NCBI RefSeq assembly: GCF_018918055.1
Contig: NZ_JAHLPS010000073.1
Coordinates: 1-64,000 of the forward strand
Length of the DNA stretch: 64,000 nucleotides
Direction of reading: 5' to 3'
Source: Caproiciproducens sp. MSJ-32
Lineage (GTDB): Bacteria; Bacillota; Clostridia; Clostridiales; Clostridiaceae
Position numbers and translations under genes: made by a program. This document shows positions 7,805 to 15,321 of this stretch, piece by piece; the first letter of the stretch is position 1, and the number at the start of each line of letters is the position of its first letter. A model generated the notes under the pieces. That model was not told the origin of the DNA, ran no database searches, and worked only from the letters and a program-made list of their open reading frames with translations.

Positions 7805-8777
7805 ATATTATATGGGTATTGATGTTGGTTCTGTTAGCACCAATATTGTATTGATGGATGAAAATAATAATGTACAGTATAAAAAATATATGAGGACTCA
7901 AGGGAAACCAATAGAAGTTTTAAAGGATGGTATAGGGGAAATTGAGACATTAAAAGATGATATTGATATAATAGGAGTGGGAGTTACAGGGAGTGGAAGA
8001 AATTTAGCTAGTATAATTGTAGGTGCAGATGTGGTTAAGAATGAAATCACAGCTCATGCTGTAGCGGGATTAGATTTTCTACCTGATGTAAAAACAATAA
8101 TTGAAATTGGAGGACAGGATTCAAAAATAATAATTTTAAGAGATAAGATAGTTACAGATTTTGCTATGAATACTGTATGTGCAGCAGGTACTGGCTCTTT
8201 TTTAGATAGGCAAGCTATAAGATTAGGTATAGATATTAGTGAGTTTGGAGACTTAGCTTTACAATCTAATAATTCTGTAAGAATTGCTGGTAGATGTGCT
8301 GTATTTGCTGAGTCAGATATGATACACAAGCAACAATTAGGGCATAATCAAGCGGATATAGCTAAAGGGTTATGTGAAGCTTTGGTAAGGAACTATTTAA
8401 ACAATGTTGGAAAGGGAAAAGAGATACTTTCGCCTATTTTATTTCAAGGTGGTGTAGCAGCAAATGTTGGTATTATAAAGGCATTTGAAGAAATTTTTGG
8501 AGAAAAGATTTATATACCGGATAATTATGATGTAATGGGTGCTATTGGAGTAGCAATTCTTGCTAAAGAAGAAGTGAAAAAGACAGGTTATACAAAATTC
8601 AAAGGGATTTCAATTCATAAATCAAATTATAATGTAAATGGATTTGAATGTGAAGGCTGTTCTAATGTATGTGAGGTAATTGAAATAAGAGAAGATGGAA
8701 GAATTTTAGCTAGATATGGCGATAAATGTGGAAAGTGGTCTAATTCTTTAGAAAGTAAGGATTCAAAATTGGCATAA
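7797..8777 (+). CDS. Acyl-CoA dehydratase activase (BadF/BadG/BcrA/BcrD ATPase family)
   Basis: A 326-residue ASKHA-fold ATPase like HgdC, which drives ATP-dependent electron transfer to a dehydratase or reductase partner. Motifs are MGIDVGSVSTN at the N-terminus, VTGSGR near residue 65, EIGGQDSKII near residue 102 and NTVCAAGTGSF near residue 125. GRCAVFAESD follows near residue 165. Cysteines in the CAAGTG and GRCAVF motifs hold the bridging [4Fe-4S] cluster in characterised homodimeric activases. The C-terminal tail adds CEGCSNVC and DKCGKW, a possible extra cluster or zinc site. The TTG start is preceded by GAGGAAAAG within the previous gene. The two dehydratase-like proteins upstream are its likely partners. 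Confidence 0.87.
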   Translation: MAKYYMGIDVGSVSTNIVLMDENNNVQYKKYMRTQGKPIEVLKDGIGEIETLKDDIDIIGVGVTGSGRNLASIIVGADVVKNEITAHAVAGLDFLPDVKTIIEIGGQDSKIIILRDKIVTDFAMNTVCAAGTGSFLDRQAIRLGIDISEFGDLALQSNNSVRIAGRCAVFAESDMIHKQQLGHNQADIAKGLCEALVRNYLNNVGKGKEILSPILFQGGVAANVGIIKAFEEIFGEKIYIPDNYDVMGAIGVAILAKEEVKKTGYTKFKGISIHKSNYNVNGFECEGCSNVCEVIEIREDGRILARYGDKCGKWSNSLESKDSKLA

Positions 8778-8806
8778 CCTTAAGTATATACACTTAAGGT
8801 TTTTCT
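8776..8806 (+). terminator. Intrinsic terminator after the activase operon
   Basis: The 10-bp stem AACCTTAAGT/ACTTAAGGTT has a 6-nt loop and a following T run, directly after the stop codon at 8777. Confidence 0.88.
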
Positions 8807-8849
8807 ATGTTATAATATTTTTATATTAATGTAATTGAGGGGGAGACAA

Positions 8850-9266
8850 TTGTATAAAGAAAGTATACTAAATGGTTTTAAAAAAGGCATATCCACTTTA
8901 TGGGAATTATCAAAAGTAGTAGTCCCAGTTTATTTTTTTGTTACTTTTTTAGGGTACACTCCATTATTAAATATTATATCTAATTTTTTTGAACCAGGAA
9001 TGAAATTGTTAGGACTTCCAGGTGAAGCAGCTGTACCTTTAGTATTGGGTAATTTTATCAATTTATATGCAGCAATAGGAGCTATGGCAAGTATAAGCTT
9101 ATCTGCTAGACAAGCTACCATATTAGCTATTATGTTATCTTTTTCTCATAGTTTGTTGTTGGAATCTGCAATTGTAAAAAAAACTAGCGTTAACTTAGCA
9201 TTAATAATATTTATAAGGATAATATTAGCTATATTATCCGGAATTATTTTTAACTTGATACTGTAG
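8850..9266 (+). CDS. Nucleoside-recognition (Gate) domain membrane protein, first half
   Basis: An integral membrane protein of the Gate/nucleoside-recognition family, which also includes SpoVM-neighbour SpmA/SpmB and parts of FeoB. I place the start at the TTG at 8850 because GAGGGGGAG at 8837-8845 is correctly spaced, giving 138 residues; an upstream in-frame TTG at 8835 would start inside that site. Three to four hydrophobic helices are visible, with the conserved-looking GNFINLYAAIGAMAS near residue 68. It is followed after 11 nt by a second Gate-domain gene, an arrangement like SpmA-SpmB. Function could be transport or spore core maturation; the sequence alone does not decide. Confidence 0.78.
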   Translation: MYKESILNGFKKGISTLWELSKVVVPVYFFVTFLGYTPLLNIISNFFEPGMKLLGLPGEAAVPLVLGNFINLYAAIGAMASISLSARQATILAIMLSFSHSLLLESAIVKKTSVNLALIIFIRIILAILSGIIFNLIL

Positions 9267-9277
9267 GAGGTATATAT

Positions 9278-9730
9278 ATGAATTTTAGTTCTTATTTAAA
9301 AGAGAGTACAATAGGTAGCATTGATTCAGTTTTATCTATGGCAAAGATAATAATTCCCCTTATGATAGTGATGGAAATATTAAAAGATGCAAAAATATTA
9401 GAAAAAATCTCAAAAAAGCTAAAGCCTATAGCAAAATTATTCGATATATCTAATGAGTCAGTTTTTCCACTTATGATTGGTATGGTTTTTGGTTTAATAT
9501 ATGGAGCAGGAATTATAATAGAAAGTATAGAAGAAGAGAATTTAAAGAAGAAGGATTTATACATAATTATAATATTTCTTGTTGCTTGTCATGCTATATT
9601 TGAAGATACTTTTATATTTGTTGCAGTAGGAGCTAATTTATGGTTACTTTTTTTTACTAGATTAACTGTAGCATTAGTAGTTGCTTATTTTGCATCCAAA
9701 GTTATTGATAGGGTTAAAAGGTTTAATTAA
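9278..9730 (+). CDS. Nucleoside-recognition (Gate) domain membrane protein, second half
   Basis: A 150-residue membrane protein with the Gate-domain helix pattern: MAKIIIPLMIVMEIL near residue 21, FPLMIGMVFGLIYGAGI near residue 61 and a final pair of helices after residue 95. AGGAGG lies 8 nt before the ATG. It is translationally close to the preceding Gate protein (11-nt gap), and the two probably form a hetero-oligomer in the membrane. Family relatives include SpmB and YjiH-type proteins. The transported or sensed ligand is unknown. Confidence 0.78.
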   Translation: MNFSSYLKESTIGSIDSVLSMAKIIIPLMIVMEILKDAKILEKISKKLKPIAKLFDISNESVFPLMIGMVFGLIYGAGIIIESIEEENLKKKDLYIIIIFLVACHAIFEDTFIFVAVGANLWLLFFTRLTVALVVAYFASKVIDRVKRFN

Positions 9731-9741
9731 GGGGGTATTAA

Positions 9742-10776
9742 ATGGTTAAAGTTTATACTAATGAGTTAAAGCCAGGAATGGTATTGTCTAAGGATGTAGG
9801 TAGTTTAAAAAGTGGAGCTATTTTAGCTTCAAAAGGTACAGTATTAAATAAAAAAATTATTAGAAAGATCCGAAATCAAGGGGTAAAATATGTTTTTATA
9901 TATGACCCAGAAGAAGATTCAGAGGATATAAGACAAAATAATTTAATTATTAGATATGAGATTTTTTCAGATAAAGTAGAAAAAGTATTTTCAGATGTTA
10001 AACTAGGGAAAAAAATAATACTGAGTGAAATAAATGATGAACTGGATGAATTAATTGTAGAAATAATTCAAAATAATAATATACTAGGAAGACTAAGACA
10101 GTTAGAAGAAAAGGATGATTATACATTTAATCATAGTTTAAATGTTTCTATGTTAGCTACAATGATTGCTAAATGGCTTAATTACACAGATAAACAGATA
10201 AAACAAATAGCATTAACTGGTTTATTTCATGATATTGGAAAGCTTAAAATATCAGATGATATATTGCATAAACCAGGGAAATTAACAAATGAGGAACAAG
10301 AAATTATGATGAAACATCCAATATATAGTTATAATATACTTTTAGATACAGTGGGTATAAGTAAAAATATATTGGTTGATGTTCTTCAGCATCATGAAAG
10401 AGAAGACGGTAGCGGTTATCCTTATGGATTAAAAGGGGATAAAATTCATGAATATGCGAAAATTATTGCTGTTTGCGATGTTTATGATGCGTTGACATCA
10501 GATAGATATTATAAAAAAAAGATATCACCTTTTTATGCTGCAGAAGTATTAGAAGAACAAAGCTTTGGTATTTTAGATCCTAAAATTACTCAGTTATTTT
10601 TAAATAAAGTATCTGAATTTTATGTTGGATGCAAAGTGTTATTGAGTAATGGGAAAGAGGGAGAAATTATATATGTCCATCCTCAAAGACCAACTAGAAC
10701 TATAGTTAAATCAGGAGATGAATATATAAATTTTTTAGAATCTCAAGATGTATTTATAGTGGATATAATAGAATGA
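9742..10776 (+). CDS. HD-GYP domain phosphodiesterase
   Basis: A 344-residue protein with a C-terminal HD-GYP domain, the family that hydrolyses cyclic di-GMP. The metal motif LFHDIGKLKI is near residue 170, HHEREDGSGYP (the GYP signature) near residue 215 and CDVYDALTSDR near residue 247. The N-terminal 120 residues begin ELKPGMVLSKDV, a partial HD-GYP-associated sensor region without membrane helices, so it is cytoplasmic. GGGGG lies 10 nt before the ATG. It is 11 nt after the Gate pair and probably cotranscribed. Which signal it reads is unknown. Confidence 0.9.
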   Translation: MVKVYTNELKPGMVLSKDVGSLKSGAILASKGTVLNKKIIRKIRNQGVKYVFIYDPEEDSEDIRQNNLIIRYEIFSDKVEKVFSDVKLGKKIILSEINDELDELIVEIIQNNNILGRLRQLEEKDDYTFNHSLNVSMLATMIAKWLNYTDKQIKQIALTGLFHDIGKLKISDDILHKPGKLTNEEQEIMMKHPIYSYNILLDTVGISKNILVDVLQHHEREDGSGYPYGLKGDKIHEYAKIIAVCDVYDALTSDRYYKKKISPFYAAEVLEEQSFGILDPKITQLFLNKVSEFYVGCKVLLSNGKEGEIIYVHPQRPTRTIVKSGDEYINFLESQDVFIVDIIE

Positions 10777-10812
10777 TGCTCCAATTGGAGCATCATTCTA
10801 TTAATTTTTTGT
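10769..10812 (+). terminator. Bidirectional terminator between convergent genes
   Basis: A 14-bp perfect stem (10769-10782 with 10787-10800) has the tetraloop AATT and is followed by a T-rich stretch. It includes the stop codon of the HD-GYP gene and separates it from the convergent gene on the minus strand. Confidence 0.9.
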
Positions 10813-10813
10813 A

Positions 10814-11800
10814 CTAATCGAAAGTTTTAAAATCAATGTCTTCTGTATCTTCTATAAAATCATCTGCATCTAAGGAGAACTTTGGTTTACATGGTGGTCT
10901 TGGCTCTATGCTATCTTCATCTATTTGTTTAGGAAATAGAGATGGGAAAGTAGTACATATAGGGGAAATTTCTGGAGATAATTCTGGGTATCCAGTAGAT
11001 AAAACACAAATTTGAACTGGTACTATAATTTTCTTTTCACAAGATATACATATTGCAATTATTAGATCTATGCTAATTTCACCTGTTTCTGGATTAATAT
11101 TTATATCTCTTGAGATACTATTTGTTGCTAATCTAGTTTCACATAGTATATTACAGAATTCAGCAAATCTTGGGAAGAATGCTGAATTATATATTGAAGG
11201 TATACACAATTCAAAGAAATTAGTTAATTCCACTGGAGTAATTGGAACATTAGCAGTTAAAGTTATAGTTCTTCTTCTAGAACCAGAAGTTTGAATTATA
11301 GCATCAATTTCTACTATAACATTACCACTAATTCTTACTTTTTGAGTACCAAAAACTGGTGTCCCTTTTCCTTCTTTATCACATTCAGAAGTATCAGCAA
11401 ATATTATTTTTTCAGATCTAAATCCATTTGGTCCTACTACTTCTATAGGGCTACCTTTTCCATCTTTTACAAATCGTCCTCCAGATAACATGGTTTCAGG
11501 CTCTACTAATAGATTGCGAGGATCATTTATATTTTCTGGATTAAAAAATTTTTTACATCTGATGTTTGATATTTTTATAATTCTAGCATTTCTACCTAAC
11601 TTAGGTGTAAACCTTACATTATTTACAGTGCTCAATGCTTGTAAGTTAACTAAAGTAGCATCAAATACTTTTTGAACGAATATTGGTTCTACTTTAACAT
11701 TTCTCAATGTGCCATCCCATTCACATCCAGCATTTCCCACACAACATCTATCTGTTACTCCTAAACTAATACTTTCAGGTTTAATATTTGAACAGTTCAT
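10814..11800 (-). CDS. Unrecognised cysteine-containing protein, possibly spore-surface
   Basis: I do not recognise this 328-residue protein. It has no signal peptide or membrane segment and looks beta-rich. Cysteines are frequent (for example DRCCVGNAGCEW near residue 17, ICISCEKK near residue 250, PPCKPK near residue 305), and the tail is strongly acidic (DADDFIEDTEDIDF). It could be a structural layer protein, such as a spore coat protein, because it is soluble, Cys-rich and beta-rich, but that is only a guess. A very strong AAGGAGGAAA ribosome binding site precedes the ATG. It is divergent from the sialidase-like gene at 11951, with 150 nt between them that should hold both promoters. Confidence 0.75.
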   Translation of the reverse strand: MNCSNIKPESISLGVTDRCCVGNAGCEWDGTLRNVKVEPIFVQKVFDATLVNLQALSTVNNVRFTPKLGRNARIIKISNIRCKKFFNPENINDPRNLLVEPETMLSGGRFVKDGKGSPIEVVGPNGFRSEKIIFADTSECDKEGKGTPVFGTQKVRISGNVIVEIDAIIQTSGSRRRTITLTANVPITPVELTNFFELCIPSIYNSAFFPRFAEFCNILCETRLATNSISRDININPETGEISIDLIIAICISCEKKIIVPVQICVLSTGYPELSPEISPICTTFPSLFPKQIDEDSIEPRPPCKPKFSLDADDFIEDTEDIDFKTFD

Positions 11801-11950
11801 ATTTTTCCTCCTTCCAATAAACAGTATTAAATTTATGTCTCATTCATAATATATTCTTTTACCTTTGCAGTTGTTACATATATGAATAGGAATAATTTGT
11901 GATACATATTAATATCATTTAAAAGAAGTATAAATAGGTGGTGAAATAAA

Positions 11951-13195
11951 ATGTTTTATAATGATAAAATTGTGATAATAAAGGATATTGAAAGCAAAAT
12001 AATTATGTTTAGATTAATAAATCAAAATATAATTAAATATACTTTTTATAATACTGGAAACTTAGATGAAGAGAGTATAGTTGGTGAAAAAGTACATATG
12101 GATTTTGATGTTTCGATTGATAAAGAAAATACTATATTTGTTTTATATCAGGATATGTCATTTAATTTAATTTTAACAGTATTAAAAGAGGATCAAATTG
12201 AAAATATAAAATTAACTAAAGAAGCTATACCAGAAACATATAACTTAAATATAATTGTAAAAGATGATAGTATGCATATATTTTATTGCATTTCTCTGAC
12301 AAAAAATAGCAATATCTATAGAATATATCATCATTATTATAATGGTAATTGTTGGAACACAAATATAGTAGACGAAATAAATTCAGGGGCGGTTTTAAAC
12401 CCTTTTAAAATAGTGGAATGTGACAAAGGATTGATAATAGCCTATCATGATAAACAAGAGAATAATAATGTATATTTAAATTTTTTTAATATTATCAATA
12501 AAAAATGGGGAAAGAAGTTAAAGATTGTTGATAGTAATCAAGGATTATTATATTTAGATATGCTTTTAAAGGATAATAAATTACATATAGTATATTGTCA
12601 ATATGATGAAAATTTAGTAGTAAAATATGAAAGATTTATTATTAATGACAAAATAATAAAGGATATAAGTGAGATATTATCTAATGAAGAAGGTATTATG
12701 TATCCAACTTTAGTATATTATGAAGATAAGCTTTGGGCGGTGTGGCTTGAATATGAAAATATAATGAGTAGATATAGTAAAGACAATGGTACTACCTGGA
12801 GTCCAATTTATCTATGGGAAGATTCAAGACAAAAAAAGATTGTTAGATATAAATATATAGATAAATCTTCTTATAATGAAGATTTATTAAATTATTCTTT
12901 TGGTAGCATAAAGCCACATGTTGAATTTATAGGATTTGGAAATATTGAGGATGCTATTGAAGTTCCATTAAAAAAAAAGATTTCATCCTCTGATATTTTG
13001 AATTCTTGTAAAGAGATAAAGAAGGAGATTCAAGAAATATATGATAGATTGGATTTATTAGAAAAAAATATAGATATTTCATTACAACAAGACGGTGTTA
13101 AGGAATTAAGACTATTAAAAGATAAAGTAAATCAAATAGAAGAATTTTTGATAAGAAGAACTAGAGGTTTTTACTTAAAGGATATAAATAGATAG
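11951..13195 (+). CDS. Beta-propeller-like protein with C-terminal coiled coil
   Basis: A 414-residue protein without signal peptide. Residues 1-310 show repeated short beta-strand blades of the type (Ile/Leu)-x-Ile-x-Tyr-x-Asp, and one clear Asp-box (SKDNGTTWS, near residue 280), the repeat of sialidase/BNR propellers. Residues about 345-405 form a heptad-rich coiled coil (for example LKDKVNQIEEFLIR). No catalytic sialidase residues are evident, so it is more likely a binding or structural protein. The ATG follows AGGTGGTG. The stop codon lies inside a 38-nt perfect palindrome. The gene is divergent from the unrecognised gene 10814-11800, which may act with it. Confidence 0.75.
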   Translation: MFYNDKIVIIKDIESKIIMFRLINQNIIKYTFYNTGNLDEESIVGEKVHMDFDVSIDKENTIFVLYQDMSFNLILTVLKEDQIENIKLTKEAIPETYNLNIIVKDDSMHIFYCISLTKNSNIYRIYHHYYNGNCWNTNIVDEINSGAVLNPFKIVECDKGLIIAYHDKQENNNVYLNFFNIINKKWGKKLKIVDSNQGLLYLDMLLKDNKLHIVYCQYDENLVVKYERFIINDKIIKDISEILSNEEGIMYPTLVYYEDKLWAVWLEYENIMSRYSKDNGTTWSPIYLWEDSRQKKIVRYKYIDKSSYNEDLLNYSFGSIKPHVEFIGFGNIEDAIEVPLKKKISSSDILNSCKEIKKEIQEIYDRLDLLEKNIDISLQQDGVKELRLLKDKVNQIEEFLIRRTRGFYLKDINR

Positions 13196-13219
13196 GTGCA
13201 TGCACCTATCTATTTATAT
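13182..13219. repeat. 38-nt perfect palindrome across a stop codon
   Basis: Positions 13182-13200 and 13201-13219 are exact reverse complements with no spacer, centred on TGCA. The TAG stop of the preceding gene (13193-13195) is inside the left arm. There is no strong T tract after it, so it may act as a 3' end or stability structure, or as a protein-binding site, rather than a classical terminator. Confidence 0.85.
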
Positions 13220-13270
13220 TGAAACATATTATAATATTTATGTTTTTATAAATTGATGAATGGAATATAC

Positions 13271-13386
13271 AAAAAATGAAAAAAGGCTCCAAAAGGAGCC
13301 CCCATCCATAGTGGATGTAAATAAACCGTTCAAAAGGGGTATTGGGAATAGAGATCTTATCTGAGGTTACCAGGGGGATAACCACG
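13271..13386 (-). ncRNA. Candidate C-rich small RNA
   Basis: A transcript of about 110 nt is predicted on the minus strand. It has a consensus promoter upstream and an intrinsic terminator at its 3' end (6-bp GGCTCC/GGAGCC stem with TTTT loop, 13285-13300, followed by a T6-CA-T6 tract to 13271). Near the 5' end a hairpin (13383-13378 with 13370-13365) displays a CCCCC loop. A second hairpin lies at 13303-13317, and further C-rich unpaired stretches (TTCCC, ACCCC) lie between. No open reading frame with a ribosome binding site is evident. C-rich loops that pair with Shine-Dalgarno sites are typical of Firmicute trans-acting sRNAs of the RsaE/RoxS type, but I cannot match it to a named family. 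Confidence 0.6.
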
Positions 13387-13391
13387 TACAA

Positions 13392-13420
13392 ATTATAGCA
13401 AATTACGACAGAGTTTGCAA
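13392..13420 (-). promoter_or_regulatory. Promoter of the candidate small RNA
   Basis: On the minus strand, TTGCAA (13420-13415) and TATAAT (13397-13392) are separated by exactly 17 nt, a near-perfect vegetative promoter. No protein-coding start follows it, which supports a non-coding transcript starting near 13385. Confidence 0.75.
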
Positions 13421-13532
13421 GGGTTTTTTTAAAAAAATTTAAAATAATTTTTTATATATCTTTTTCCTTTAATATTATGTAAATATCTTATATAATAATA
13501 CTTATAACTAATAGGTTATTGGAGGGTCCACT

Positions 13533-14138
13533 ATGGATAGAAATCTTTTATTAGCAAAATCAAATTTGGAAAAGAACGAATTTAAAGTAAAGATATTTGA
13601 AAGTATAGATGAAATGAAAAAAGATCTTTTAAATGAAATTGAAATTAATAAAACTATAGCTTTTGGTGGTTCAATGACATTATTTGACATGGGTCTATAT
13701 GAGGATTTTAAAAAACGAGGTAATAAAATATTTTGGCATTGGAAAGCAAAAGATAAGGATAAAGAGTTAGAATTAGCTAAAAACAGTCAAATTTATATAT
13801 CTAGTACTAATGCTTTAACCTTGGATGGGAAATTGGTAAACATAGATGGAGTTGGCAATAGAGTTTCTTCTATGTTTTATGGACATGAAAGAGTATATAT
13901 AATAGCTGGTAGGAATAAAATATGTAAAGATTATGATGAAGCTATAGAAAGGGTTAAGAACGTAGCAGCACCTAAAAATGCTTGCAGATTAGATATTAAT
14001 ACGCCCTGTAAATTTACGGGAAAATGTAATAATTGTAATTCGCCTGATAGAATATGTAGAGTAGAGGTAATAATTCATAAAAATCCAACAGGAGGAGATA
14101 TTCGAATTTATTTAATTGATGAAGAATTAGGATATTAA
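13533..14138 (+). CDS. LUD-domain protein (LutC/YkgG-like, DUF162)
   Basis: A 201-residue protein of the LUD family, related to LutC of the lactate-utilisation complex. It has the N-terminal helix and the AFGGSMTLFDMGLYEDFKK region near residue 47. A STNALTLDGKLVNIDGVGNR segment lies near residue 91. The cysteines CRLDINTPCKFTGKCNNC near residue 150 may form a metal or Fe-S site. Start by ATG after TTGGAGGG. Neighbouring lutA and lutB genes are absent, so a role in lactate oxidation is not supported. Solo LUD proteins of this length are common in Clostridia, with unknown function. It lies 19 nt before the cysteine desulfurase gene and is probably cotranscribed. Confidence 0.85.
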   Translation: MDRNLLLAKSNLEKNEFKVKIFESIDEMKKDLLNEIEINKTIAFGGSMTLFDMGLYEDFKKRGNKIFWHWKAKDKDKELELAKNSQIYISSTNALTLDGKLVNIDGVGNRVSSMFYGHERVYIIAGRNKICKDYDEAIERVKNVAAPKNACRLDINTPCKFTGKCNNCNSPDRICRVEVIIHKNPTGGDIRIYLIDEELGY

Positions 14139-14157
14139 AATTAGATGAGGTGATATT

Positions 14158-15315
14158 TTGGAAGTATATTTAGATAATTGTGCCACGACAAAACCTAGAG
14201 AAGAAGTAATTGAAGAAATGTTACACGTGTTAAGGGAAGAATATGGGAATCCCTCATCTCTTCATAGAAAAGGTTTTAATGCAGAAAAAAAGATAGAAGA
14301 AGTTAGAGAAAACATTGGAAGATTTTTAAATGTTAGTAGTGATGAAATATATTTCACTTCTGGAGGCACGGAAAGCAATAATCTTGCTATTCAAAGTATA
14401 ATAGATAAATGTCATAAGAAAGGTAAGCATATAATAACTAGTAAAATAGAACATCCATCAGTATTAAATGTTTTAGAATATTATGAACAAAAAGGATATG
14501 AAATTACTTATTTGGATGTAGATAGCAATGGATTAATTTCTTTAGAGCAATTTAGAGATAGTATTAGAGATGATACTATTTTAGTTTGTATAATGTTAGT
14601 AAATAATGAAGTAGGAAGTATACAACCAATTGATAAAATAAAGGATATTTTACGAAAAGAAAAGTCTAAAGCCCTGTTACATGTAGATGGGATTCAAGCT
14701 TTTGGGAAAGTACCTGTAAATATAAAAGGATGGGGAATAGATACTTTTTCATTTAGTGGACATAAAATATATGGACCTAAAGGAATTGGAGGACTATTTG
14801 TAGATAAAAAAATAAAATTAAATCCAATAATATTTGGAGGCAATCAAGAAAGAGGTCTTCGTTCTGGTACGGAAAATGTTCCTGGTATAGTTGGCTTAGG
14901 TAAAGCAGTTGAAATTATAGAGAAAAATTATGAAAAAGAAAGAGAAAAAGTAAAAAGAATAAAAAATTATTTCATAAAAAGATTGAGAGAGAATATTGAG
15001 CTTATTAAAATAAATAGTCCTATGAGTGAGAAATGTTCTCCATATATATTAAATGTATCTTTTAAATATGTTAAAGGTGAAGTGCTACTACATTATTTAG
15101 AGGATAAAGAAATATACGTATCTACTGGTTCTGCATGTTCTTCAAAGGGGACTGAGAAAAGTCATGTATTGAAAGCTATGGGGCTATCTTCTTTAGATAT
15201 TGATGGAGCTATTAGATTCTGCTTTTCCTATGAAAATACAATAGAGGATATTGATTATACTGTGGATGTATTAAAAAATTCAGTAGAAGAAATACGACAA
15301 ATAACTATGAGGTGA
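14158..15315 (+). CDS. Cysteine desulfurase (NifS/IscS-like)
   Basis: A 385-residue PLP-dependent class V aminotransferase-fold enzyme that removes sulfur from cysteine as an enzyme-bound persulfide. It begins VYLDNCATTKP, has the PLP lysine at Lys203 in SGHKIYG, and the active cysteine at Cys327 in GSACSSKG. The loop around Cys327 is short, as in NifS/YrvO-type group II-like enzymes that feed specific acceptors. The TTG start follows GAGGTGA. It is 6 nt before thiI, a classic pairing in which the desulfurase (NifZ in Bacillus) delivers sulfur to ThiI for 4-thiouridine in tRNA. Confidence 0.93.
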   Translation: MEVYLDNCATTKPREEVIEEMLHVLREEYGNPSSLHRKGFNAEKKIEEVRENIGRFLNVSSDEIYFTSGGTESNNLAIQSIIDKCHKKGKHIITSKIEHPSVLNVLEYYEQKGYEITYLDVDSNGLISLEQFRDSIRDDTILVCIMLVNNEVGSIQPIDKIKDILRKEKSKALLHVDGIQAFGKVPVNIKGWGIDTFSFSGHKIYGPKGIGGLFVDKKIKLNPIIFGGNQERGLRSGTENVPGIVGLGKAVEIIEKNYEKEREKVKRIKNYFIKRLRENIELIKINSPMSEKCSPYILNVSFKYVKGEVLLHYLEDKEIYVSTGSACSSKGTEKSHVLKAMGLSSLDIDGAIRFCFSYENTIEDIDYTVDVLKNSVEEIRQITMR

Positions 15316-15321
15316 TTGTAG

